Under the pieces are notes generated by a model, which was not told the DNA's origin, did not search any database, and was given only the letters and a program-made list of their open reading frames with translations. A DNA stretch of 64,000 nucleotides from assembly GCA_011316305.1 (NCBI GenBank), contig SAUG01000030.1:773270-837269 (forward strand). The letters are read 5' to 3'. How positions within the stretch are numbered: the first letter of the stretch is position 1; the number at the start of each line of letters is the position of its first letter. The position numbers and the translations under genes were made by a program. This DNA comes from Rusavskia elegans. Its lineage: Eukaryota > Ascomycota > Lecanoromycetes > Teloschistales > Teloschistaceae. This document shows positions 45,612 to 55,913 of the stretch, piece after piece.

Positions 45612-46580
45612 ATGACGACCCCAACCTTAATCAACTTACCACCCCCACCCTCAGACCCCGTTACGCCGTCGGAGCTTGGACCGTGAGTCTTCTTGTTGCG
45701 AGATTGAAGCTCAACATTGACACTTCTTGCTAGGGGCACACCGAACTCGACTCTGTCCGCTTTGTCCACAACCGCCATCAAAGACGGGCACCAAGGCCAT
45801 CTTTCTCACCACGCCCACGGGCATGCACACAACACCTCGTCTGGGTCAGATTCGTCGACCAACACGCTTGACGCCGAGCGAGCCGACCGGATCTCTCGCC
45901 TGGCCGGCCTTGAGCCTGTTGCAACTGGTCGCGGCGCCTCTTCAAGCCACCTCGCTCCACAGGGACCCGTCCCGACCCATGCAGCGCAGAATGCAGGCTA
46001 CTTCGATCCGGCTGGCCTACCGCACGGCAAAGAACGAAGCACGGTCGGAAGTGCATCGGCCACGGGCAGCGTGGGAGGTCGGGCTACCTGGGCAAGCAGT
46101 AGCGAGGTGCATGAAGGGGACAAGATCAGTGAACAATCGGAAGATGGCAGTAGCATGGCCGGCCTCAGTGACGAAGGAAATGCCAGTCTCGTAGGATTTG
46201 GAGAGGGCGCGAGCAGCACCGTCAGTGGGCCCGTCTCTACTTCAACTCGGATCGCTCAGGGAGCGAGGGCGGTGGGAAGGGTGGGAAGCCCACTCGCAGG
46301 CAGGCAACATAGCACGCGGGACTCTGGTAGTCCGATGCAAGGCGTTGAGACTCAAGATGCGAAGATGCTAGATGGTATGACTTATGACCAGGATGTCCTT
46401 GACACGACCCCACGGAACGCAGGCCGAGCACCTCGGGATAACTCCACGGCACTTGCAGAAAGGGAGCAAGCCGAACACATGATGCGGGAGAGCTTTCACA
46501 GTGGAGGGCAGGAAGAAACACAGCCTCTCAGCAATACTGGAGAAGGGAAAGGGTTGGGCAAGTTCCCGTTTGAGGATTGA
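45612..46580 (+). CDS. Conserved fungal protein of unknown function, low complexity
   Basis: Two exons (45612..45682, 45734..46580; 51-nt intron) give 305 residues beginning MTTPTLINLPPPPSDPVTPS. The recognisable core is STLSALSTTAIKDGHQGHLS, a His-rich stretch (HHAHGHAH), TLDAERADRISRLAGLEPV, ERSTVGSASATGSVGGRATW and ASLVGFGEGASSTVSGPVS. A MLDGMTYDQDVLDTT block follows. I recall this set of blocks from many filamentous ascomycete genomes as a hypothetical protein without a named domain. It has no signal peptide or membrane segment and is likely disordered. The function is unknown. Confidence 0.82.
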
Positions 46581-47207
46581 GCTAGGACGGCTGGGTGCTG
46601 TGGGTTTATTGGTCTTGCAGCTAGAGGGCCCTTGATGTCCGTAATGATCACAACATGGGAGCTGTCATATGGCGATAATAATGCATACTGGCTGACATCT
46701 GCTGTTGTATCATCTGGACTGGTCATGGCACTTTTCTCCACGAGCTTATCAGTTGTCGTCTTTCATCTTGCCAAGAATTATTGTTTCACCAAGACCGTGT
46801 TGCAGATTTCTCGTAATGGAGTACGAATAAGGTACAAGTAGGGTTGGAGCTCGACGGGTAGGGCCGATCCAGTCGCTTGTCCTGATTGGCTGTCTTTCCG
46901 ACGCATTGACCAGTGGCCGAATTCACTACAATAACTCTTTCGGGTACTGTATCCTTTGTCAACGGCCTACCTCATTCCTATTTTTCCTATTCCTTGCCCA
47001 GCCTCGAAGCACCTCGCCTTCCCATATTCTCCTGGTGACCTTCCACTGCAAATTGTTGTTTGCTGATAGACGATTTCCTCGTCGATTCCAAGCTTGAGTA
47101 TCTGCGTCTGTCACGAGCCCCGACGAGCTGACAAGGTCTGGCTTACCGTCAACTACCTCTTCAGCAACTCCGATCGACAGTAGTTACTGCTGTGTCTTTA
47201 AGTAGTC
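46581..47207. promoter_or_regulatory. Intergenic, eIF2A upstream region
   Basis: This is the 3' flank of the preceding gene and the promoter and leader of eIF2A. A pyrimidine-rich tract near 46970-47040 precedes the start. No gene was seen. Confidence 0.35.
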
Positions 47208-49646
47208 ATGGCAGCCCCCACTCAATTTGCCTGTTAGTGCAGCTTCTCGAATGAATTATATTGCTGAGAGACGGAGAGACTGATTGCTCGAATGCCGTAT
47301 AGATCGAACGTCGAGAAATATCGGAGCTGTCGATGCTGCCCCAGTCTACCAGCCATTGCCCGGTTTCACCCGGTACAATGCCCCACCATATCTGCAGGGA
47401 TTGCAGCATCGTGCTGTCTAGACGCTGACAGCCTACGTATCCAGGCCAGAAGGAAATCTGCGGTGTTGTGTCTACTCACCATGCGGCCGGTACTTTGCAT
47501 GGGCCTCTCCGGAGAGGTAAGAAAATCTAGAGTCCACCTCAGACAACCCCGATTGACTCGAGCCCAGGGTAACCGTAGCAGACGCTTCAATCGGTCATGT
47601 TATTACCACACTTCCCGCCGAGAATGTCTTTGAGCTGGGCTTTTCTCCTCTGGGATCCTTCATCATCACCTGGCAGCGGCCATCGAAGGACGACAACGGA
47701 GACGCCATTAAGAATCTCAAAGTATGGACTGTCCTCAAGGGCGAAACACCTGGCACTGAAGCGGACGAACATACCGTCGTCGGCCGGTTTGTTCAGAAGT
47801 CGCAGACTGGCTGGAATCTACAGTACACATTCGACGAACGTTACTGTGCACGTGTGGTCACCAACGAGATCCAATTCTACGAAAGCCAAGACCTGGGCAC
47901 TGTATGGAATAAGCTACGGGTGGAAGGGGTCACCGATTTTGCTGTTTCGCCGGGCAAGAATCACTCCATCGCTGTTTTTGTGCCCGAACGAAAGGTACGC
48001 GAGCGAGAAATGCATGTCCAGGAACTGATGGCTAAAGGGTTTCGTAGGGGCAACCGGCTGCTGTCAAAGTATACAATGTACCACAGTTCGACGGTCCGGT
48101 TTCCCAGAAGAATTTCTTCAAGGGAGACAAAGTACAGTTAAAGTGGAATAACGAAGGTACCACGCTTATTGTATTGGCTCAAACGGAAGTCGACAAGTCA
48201 GGAAAGAGTTACTACGGCGAGACCACACTCTACTTGCTGAGTGCGAATGGAGGATTTGATTCGCGGATCGAACTAGGTATGTGTTCTGGTGTCCCAGGAA
48301 CTTTTACTAGCTGCTAACCGACGCATTGTGCAGACAAGGATGGCCCGATCCACGATGTGACCTGGTCACCGAACTCCAAGGAATTTGGGGTAGTATATGG
48401 ATACATGCCTGCAAAGACCACGATCTTCGATACTCGAGCCAAGGCCACCCACAGCTTCGCTCTTGGGCCACGAAATACGATCATTTTCTCTCCGCACGGT
48501 CGCTTCGTACTCGTTGCTGGATTTGGAAATCTTGCTGGCCAGATGGATATCTACGATCTGGAGAAGAACTATCGGAAAATATGCACCATCGAAGCGAGTA
48601 ACGCTAGCGTTTGTGAATGGAGTCCAGACGGGAAACATATCTTAACGGCGACAACAAGCCCAAGGTTACGCGTTGACAATGGTGTACGAATCTGGCATGT
48701 TGGCGGGGGCCTTATGTACAACGAGAATCTCCAGGAGCTTTACCATGTGACATGGCGGCCGCAGAGTCCGACGACGCATACTATCGAAGATCCCCTCCAC
48801 CCCGTTCCAACTCCACATGCGTCCGCATTAGAGTATCTGGGCACGGTGAAGACTCCGTCGAAGCCTGCAGGAGCCTACAGGCCGCCAGGCGCTCGTGGAC
48901 AGGTCACGCCTCTGGCATTCAAGCGAGAGGACGAAGGTGGTGCAGCATATGTGAGCAACGGCAGCTTATCACTAGGCATCGGCGTCAACGGATTCGGAAA
49001 GTCTCGGAAGCGAGAGGTTCCCGGGGCCGAGCTTGCGCCTGAAGAGGGCGACGGAACTACGAACACGGCCGTCGATGGGGACGAGCAATTATCGAAAGCA
49101 GCGCTGAAGAACAAGAAAAAGCGGGAAGCGAAAAAAGCTAAAGACGCCGCCGAGAAGGCCGCAGGACTAACGCCCGCGCCGGAGAAGTCCCTACCCGGCG
49201 CCTTCCCGAGTCCAAGCCGGAGTCCTGAACGGAGAGACCGTAAAGGTCATGAGAGAAATCGATCTCGAGGCCACGTTGAACCTCGGCCCCACTCGAGACC
49301 CGATCGACGAGATGCAAAGCGTGGTCAAGACCAACAACAGCAAGCGCACCTCAAAACACCACCTGCACCCATAACCGCATCCAAGACTAACGGTGTACCT
49401 CCTCCACCAAAGGCCACTCCTAAAGAATCGCCTCCCCAACCCGATGTAACGGTGACATCACCAGGAAGCGCCGGCACCCCGTCGCAAGATAAGAAGACGA
49501 GAGCTCTACTGAAGAAATTGAGAGCTATCGACGATCTGAAGATGCGACGGGCTGGAGGGGAGAAGTTGGAGGGGACGCAGATCAAGAAAATGGATACGGA
49601 GGATGAGGTCAGGAAGGAATTGGAGGCTTTGGGATGGATGGAATGA
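47208..49646 (+). CDS. Eukaryotic translation initiation factor 2A (eIF2A)
   Basis: Six exons (47208..47232, 47303..47372, 47445..47516, 47568..47994, 48048..48276, 48334..49646) give 711 residues. It starts MAAPTQFAYRTSRNIGAVDA and continues with an eIF2A-type WD/beta-propeller region: FVQKSQTGWNLQYTFDERYC, RVEGVTDFAVSPGKNHSIAV, GQPAAVKVYNVPQFDGPVSQ, FGVVYGYMPAKTTIFDTRAK and NLAGQMDIYDLEKNY. A Lys/Arg-rich and Pro-rich disordered tail (AALKNKKKREAKKAKDAAEK) follows. The last 50 residues form a charged helix (RALLKKLRAIDDLKMRRAGG) ending KELEALGWME. eIF2A is a non-canonical initiation factor that can bring Met-tRNAi to 40S subunits. All five introns have GT-AG ends. The tiny first exon (25 nt) is typical of this gene in ascomycetes. 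Confidence 0.95.
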
Positions 49647-50493
49647 TGTGATTCATGTGTGTGTGTCTGTGCGCGGAAACGGGAACGTTCAATCGTGTCA
49701 TCAGGAAAAGGTATACGCCACAGGTTTACCAGGAGAAAAACTGCAGTGCCAGCGCACGCACATGCATTGGGAAATGCGGCTATTGGATGGCATCGGCATG
49801 GGAACCGTTCATCATAATATAGACTCCTGCTTTGATAAAAACCTACCGTAAAGAACCGAATAGTCCCATTCGGGGGGGAAAAAAGGGCATACCAAACCAA
49901 ATAGAACAATTAGACAATTTTTTCTTCCTCAAAAGATAATTTGATTTTCGTGAGCTACTACCACTCACTCGTTCTCTACTTGTACGCACGGCTGTAGCAT
50001 CCCATCTTTCCTTCCTCCACAGCACTGCGAGCTGCAGAAGATCTAACTCTCCAAAAAAAACCGCCATCCTCACATCACATCCATCACCCATAGAAAGGGT
50101 CGTGATCTGCTCCGGCGGAAGACGGATAGATGCTCGCCGAAACTCGACTGTACGGTTCCGATACGGACGTGGTGGCCGTTGCGAACGGTACGGTGAGTTT
50201 GCGGAGTTGTTGATGTATCGCAGGTTATACTGAGCAGAAGGAATGGTAGTCTCTCCAGCGCTCCACCTTGGACCTGCGGGAATGATAAGAGAGAGGGTAG
50301 AGGGGGAAGGGAAGGGGAGGAGGGAAGGGGGAAGAGGGAAGGGAGGTGATTTAAATAAGGGAGGGAGGGAAGGAGGGAGAGAGGTTTGAAGGAGAGATTG
50401 GTAATAGATTTTTACGTAAAATGACTGGGGGTATCTTGATTTCTACTAGGCTCTAAACGCAGCATTCGAACAAACCTGGTGATTATACATCAT
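49647..50493. other. Convergent 3' flanks with a polypurine tract
   Basis: This lies between eIF2A and the Nup37-like gene. On the plus strand about 50285..50395 is almost pure A/G with many GGG runs. No coding frame was found. Confidence 0.5.
50285..50395 (+). repeat. Polypurine (GGGA/GGAA) tract
   Basis: About 110 bp is dominated by GGGAGG, GGGAA and GAGAG units with repeated G triplets. It could form triplex or G-quadruplex structures. Confidence 0.7.
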
Positions 50494-52529
50494 TCACATA
50501 CCCAGGAAATTGACTTTTCTTTTCGACGACACTCCATTTGTAGAATTTGTAGAAGAGAGCTTGTTTGGTGCGTTTCTGTCGTCCATACTGGCGAGGACCC
50601 GGTCCATACCCTCCAGGGTGAGATCACCTCGTTCGAGCAATCTCTGATCCAAGGGTGGTTGTGATGGATATCTGGAAGTCGCCTGGGGCTCGGAGAGTGG
50701 AGCTGTGACCACGACGAATCGAGTCTCCCCCAATACCAGGACACTTTCCGTGCCGGAAGATCGTTCAGGCTTGAATTGAGGACCCGCAGGGAGGAGCACG
50801 ACATCACTCCGTCGCTCCCCTCGCAGTGAAACGTTGCTGATGGTTCTGGCTTCGCCCTTGGCTCCATTACCGAAAAGGTTGCCCGTGCCTTTGACTTTGT
50901 TCGCCCAGTGGGTTCGAAGGCTGGGAATCACGGTGATGTTGTCTTTGTGCCAGAGTAATATTGCGTCATCGGTTGCTTTGGCATCTTGACTAGATGTGAT
51001 ACAGATCCCACCGCGAGCAGGGCCTTCAACCTGCTGGACTGGACCAGAGAACAAGTTTTCTTGTCTGATCCGACGGGTACCTGGTGTCATCGGTGCGAGC
51101 CTGCCTGCTTTCCCTCCGTCCCTGGTCTTGAGGTCTTGGCTATCGCCATTTGAAAGGCGTGGACTGGCGTTGATTAATCCATTGATGGCAAAAGTGGAGA
51201 AGGATCCCAGTCGGTTGGCCTGATATGCGTGGGGCCCTGACAGAGCCTTGGGTTGGGCATCGAACAGATCCCATATACCCCATTCCTCGTCGGCAAGGAG
51301 TACAATGACTGCTCTGCCATTGTGCACCCACTGGGCGTCGAGTACATGTTTCCTCAACGCCCGTCCGCGCGCCGTAGATTGGAAACCAGGTAGTAAAGTG
51401 ACGAGCCAAGTGCATTGGCCGGCAGTCTCTGTAGCAAGGCAGTCGAGGATTCTGACCGGGCCTTTTGTTTCGGCTATCAGAAGCATTGAATTTCTTTTCT
51501 CTTGAGGAAGAGAAGGGTTGAATCGTATCGACGCTGCCGGCGAAGGGAGACGTTGTATGCTCCAGGGAACAGTGTGTCTCGTTGTGAGGTCCAAATGGGT
51601 ACCATCTCCAGTCAAAGGGATTCGATGTATAAGGAGTAAGCCTGACAAGTCAGATGAAGATGATGCGACCAGAATATCCCATCCCTGGCCTCCCCGAAGA
51701 GACCTAGATCGACTTCTTGTCTGTGATCTCTGTCGGCGCCGTTCCTTTGAGGCGCTCCTTGTGGGCCGCATCCCATCTTCTTCCATCTCAAAATCGGAGT
51801 CTTCTTCAATGAATGTGCTGGGCGCCAGAGTCAAAGACACACATTTCGGGACTGCTTGGTGATCATTCCCACGCGTGACTGTTGTAATCTCCTCTCCACA
51901 AGGCCCGACTGGCCCATCTGTCACACATGGCTTGTTCTTTGCCGCTGCTTTTCGCTTGCGAAGTGGAGAGGGAGGAGCGACAGGCAAAGTCACGAGCCTT
52001 ACAGACGCGTCAGAGCAGGTTATGGCCGCCACGAGTTTCTCTGAGAACAGAGCTGGTAGGGCAGCATGTCTTCGCTGTAGTGGTTCTGTGGGGTAAGGTG
52101 GAAAAGCTATGTGGAGCACGCCCACACCAAAAGGCAAATCGAGCGACTGAACAATACGTTCGAAGGGTTTGGAGGGATCGTAATCTTCTTGGTCGCTTCC
52201 AAGGTATATGTCTTCATCATCTGCCTCATCGTCGCTGTCTAATGCAGTGTTTTGGTCGGGATTTCCGTCGCCATTTTGCTGATGTCCTTCGGGCTGGGCT
52301 TTGAGAGCGCGACCACCATACCATAGGATGCGAAGTCCGTTCTCATGCCCTAGGAATAGTATCGTCGAGCCGTTGGGGGCTGGTACAGGATATGGCTCAA
52401 TGGTATGGACGCGGCCTGGAAGATTGTAGCTGAGCGGTCAAGGTCAGCACACGAGTATTTCCTAGGTTTGGGATATATGTAATACGTAAGATGGAGCTGC
52501 AAGTTGACCGCTTGTACTTCGGGTATCAT
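50494..52529 (-). CDS. Probable nucleoporin Nup37-like WD40 protein
   Basis: Two exons (52529..52486, 52429..50494; 56-nt intron) give 659 residues starting MIPEVQAVNLQLHLTYNLPG. The N-terminal half resembles a beta-propeller: RVHTIEPYPVPAPNGSTILF, LGHENGLRILWYGG, PFGVGVLHIAFPPYPTE, EKLVAAITCSDASVRLVTLP and HVLDAQWVHNGRAVIVLLAD with EEWGIWDLFDA. An acidic insert (DSDDEADDEDIYLGSDQEDY) and an Arg/Ser-rich insert (RSQTRSRSRSLRGGQGW) are present. The C-terminus includes LFSGPVQQVEGPARGG and LDQRLLERGDLTLEGMDRVL. I associate this layout with the fungal Nup37 of the Nup107-160 (Y) complex, the nuclear-pore scaffold. The assignment is from memory of the family and is less certain than the coding status. 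It is convergent with eIF2A. Confidence 0.75.
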
Positions 52530-52837
52530 GATGGGAAGTAGATTTCGAGATTCAGTAGTATCGAGAGTTCAGCGAAAAACCTTGAGTCACCGGTGACTCG
52601 TTCCTCTGGGTCATTGAGCCATGCTTGAAAGAAAGCGGTTCGATGGTGTAAGGAACTCCATATCCCAATACAATAACACAGACAAAATGGGAGGCTCGGA
52701 GCCGTGTATGAATGGCGACGGCTCAGTGACTAGAGTCAACCGTTCAAGAAAGTTGCCTGCATATGCGCGCTCTTGTCGCCGCGTCTGACACGCCCAAGCG
52801 CCTAGAAGCCAGCCGTAGCAAGAGCCATACGGAGTGC
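52530..52837. other. Intergenic
   Basis: This is upstream sequence of the Nup37-like gene. Nothing else was recognised. Confidence 0.3.
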
Positions 52838-53296
52838 CTAAATCAGCAACAGCGCAATGTCTTGCTGAGGGATTTGTAGTACTAGTACCGCGAGTGCACT
52901 CTTTTGAATTGGTCTAATAAATCCTGCCCATCCTATAGTGCCGACTTCTACCGCTGCTTGCGTGGACGTTTCCCCTCCAAATCCCCCCGTCTTCCCAAGA
53001 ATCGCCTCAATCCGCTGATATGCCCAGGTCAGAGGACGGCGTAGAAACGGTAGCAGATCGCAGCGATTGGAGTCTGGGCTGTACGACTCTGCATATGGTG
53101 AAGGAGTCAAAGTCTCCTGCTTATGACGGTTCACTCCAAACATATCCCACAAGAATCTTGTCTCTTCGTAGACCTCACGAGGCGTCATAGATATCGCCAC
53201 ATCGGAACGGGCCAAGCTTGTTGATTTCACGCAGGCGTCCAAACATGGACAATTCCTCGTTAGTACAGCCCATGTCGGCTTCATCGCTCTGTACAT
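52838..53296 (-). CDS. Uncharacterised 152-residue ORF
   Basis: An ATG-initiated frame of 152 residues has protein-like text: [20 protein letters not shown], then [40 protein letters not shown] and a hydrophobic C-terminus [20 protein letters not shown] recognise no family. The introner-like copy 2 ends 47 bp upstream, so it could be an intron in the 5' region of this gene or of a larger, partly decayed gene. Confidence 0.35.
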   Translation of the reverse strand: MYRAMKPTWAVLTRNCPCLDACVKSTSLARSDVAISMTPREVYEETRFLWDMFGVNRHKQETLTPSPYAESYSPDSNRCDLLPFLRRPLTWAYQRIEAILGKTGGFGGETSTQAAVEVGTIGWAGFIRPIQKSALAVLVLQIPQQDIALLLI

Positions 53297-53342
53297 ATGA
53301 TGCTCTGATTGGTTCCAGCTCCTAGATTCAAAGTCAGTATGC

Positions 53343-53528
53343 CTGCAATAGGACTGTCTCGGGAGTGTACAAGATTGGCCCAGTATGTCTCATCCCTGGC
53401 TTGCCAGGGTATCTGAGACCTCGACTGACACTCGACTGATACTAGTCGAGGTCTCGAGTGCCCAGCTTGCCAGGGATAGCTCCAGTATCAAGCGGAATTG
53501 GGGGGAAGTAGCTCCGAGAACTACTTAC
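53343..53528 (-). repeat. Introner-like intron sequence, copy 2
   Basis: This 186-nt sequence starts GTAAGTAGTTCTCGGAGCTA and ends TTGCAG. It is related to 38219..38390 along its length, including the first 30 nt, a conserved block CTGGCAAGCTGGG near the middle and the acceptor plus 12 nt beyond. It contains a 33-nt imperfect inverted repeat (53393..53426 against 53444..53476) sharing GAGACCTCGACT. Confidence 0.6.
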
Positions 53529-55913
53529 TGCTCTCGGAGTGGCTGTCAAGAAGCTTGCCAGGACTTCAAGATGCCGAGTTATTTTGGCATGCTTGATGAA
53601 TCCACGCAAGTCTAAGTAGAGAGTTTTGAAGTGAGCATTGCCTTTTCGAGTAATTGCTAGGAACTGTGACATGTGTTACGACTCGCGGGACAAATGGGTC
53701 TGGGGGGAAAAGAGCTCCGAAGCTGATTAACCCTTCTTTGAGACCGAACCGGTCGGATTGAGATCGGCACTACTGTTATCATACTGTTCACAAGCGTTAG
53801 CAAATCACACTGAATTCTGGATCAACAGGATGGGCTGTATACTTTGGTGTAGTACCCACTGAGGAAATGGCGACGTTAGCCTATTGTCATTGGAATTGGG
53901 ATTGAACTGAGTCAGATCCGAAAATTCTGAGACCAGAACGCTCCGTAGAAGATTGTTGGGACAAGTACTGACCGAAGCGCCTCATCTACATTCGCTGATC
54001 CCAAAACTAGTAAATTGCCAGTACGTCCACGCGTCTCGGTCAAGGTTGCCGCATACTCGTAAGCAATAACCATGCGGGATCGAGACTATAGGTAGTTTTG
54101 GAGGGCCAGACTTTCTTGGTTGCTACCTCCGTCGCTTTGGAATCTAAGCCGCCGAACAGGAAATGTACTGGAGTATTGATCAGTGAAGGCTTTGAAAGGG
54201 TATCAATTTCAACCTCCAGGTGATAGCTTCCAATAGCCTTTGAGAGAGCTTGCGCTCGTTCACGTGTATCAAGCCTGATGGTGTGCATCGGAGGCTCTGA
54301 TACCGCTTGTAGTCGTCTCGCTGGCTGGAAGTGCCCAAGCCATGTCTCTTCGAGATTGACGGTAGCTGTTCTAACTTCTATATCGTTCTGTGCAGAGTAG
54401 CAGACAACACATAATTAGCAACATAGCTAACGTGATTTCCTCCAAGTCTCCGCATTCAAGCAAGAAAGCAAATTCAGTACGACTTCTTACCATTGAAAAC
54501 TGGCTGGCTTGCCCAACAACCTTTCCGTTCAGTACCTGTAGATATTGGAGTCAGCATGACCATCTAGTTCAAATACAGCGTGGAGACATGCTGCGGGACC
54601 CCCGAGAAAGGGCGCTTTAGAATATAATTTTTCGGAGAGTGAATCATAATGAGCGAGCAGCCGTCGTGATTATTGTCTTGAAGCACCGTCTGTTCCTTGT
54701 TGATTGCTGTCCAGATAGCAAGAACCGCTGCGCTTGCTACTTTCGCGGATCATCTCCAATCCTCGATCAAGCTTCCGGAGTCTTAGTAGAATTCAAAATC
54801 AGCATATCTTCATCAAGTAAGGGGATCGAGTAAGGCAAGTCCCGAAACTCCCATAACAAGCCTTTCTAAGGTAAGAATGCTCGAAAATTCACTTACGACC
54901 AGTGGGATGCTGACGACTTGCAGATTATGTCGACCCCTGAGAGACCATATGAGATAGACGGGCTCCGTGGCGTGGTGAGCTCTTAGCGCATCTCACACAC
55001 CTACTGGACTCCGTCGCGTGATTCTATTATGAATTACTAATCGGCACGCTGTCCTGACCGGTCAAAGTTCTGGGTATGCGTCGGAAGTAGTTAACTCTCG
55101 ACTGGTTTGTCAATAGGCCAGGGTGAGAAGAACCGAGCTTCCCTGAATAGCCCGTCCATCGCTAGACTCGTCTTGGGGTGGATACCCAAGACGGTTGTAT
55201 TCCAGAATGTGAATTCCTATGTTATACAAGATGGAATGGTGGACCACTGGCTGTGAATGTTGGTGTTAGAATACCCCTACCGAGTCGAAAAACAGAAATA
55301 AACTGATTGGCGGATACCCTCATGCAATAGAGTAGAAACACCAGATTAGAAACAAGTTTTTCGCGTACGTATATTCTCTAACAGGGCTTATGCGCGATAG
55401 TATAGCAATGGAACATGTAGCGAGCCTTGTACATCTTGTAGTAAACAGACCCTTCGTGACTATCTATCCAAGGGTCTAAACGATACACAAAAAACCGGAG
55501 TCGCACTTGAAATATCAAGGTCAAGCTCATCATAAGAACTCCGAAGGATAGTGAGGTTGCATCTACTGCTCGATAATATTCGTTATGAATCAAACATGAG
55601 TGCATAGACTATATGTAACATCATGAATTGAGCAGCCGCATAACTACGTTGAATCTTGTTCTGATTCGGAAGCCCGTCGATGAATGTGAGCCGGTTACGG
55701 TAGGCTTTTAGGCGCGGAAAGCGCACAGTACTCCGTACCCGGCAGCCGCTTACCCTCAAAGACGCATTCACATGCGCCAGCAGCTTCGCGTTTGGCGCTG
55801 GAGCAACGCGAATCAACACTTCGTTGCTCTTCAGAGAATATGTCACAACACACTGTACAGCCGGAATTCTCTCCCGCAGTGGGCGACGGAGGAGAGAAAG
55901 CCTGCAAGTGCTC
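53529..55913. other. Unassigned, probably decayed region
   Basis: This is 2.4 kb with only short broken frames. A partial third relative of the introner-like 5' end lies at 53700..53731. The right end (about 55600..55913) is the upstream region of APC1. No intact gene was recognised. Confidence 0.35.

Noticed and set aside
55824..55913. An earlier start for APC1
   Set aside because: The upstream codons are reached only from a TTG, and the ATG at 55914 gives a normal Apc1 N-terminus.
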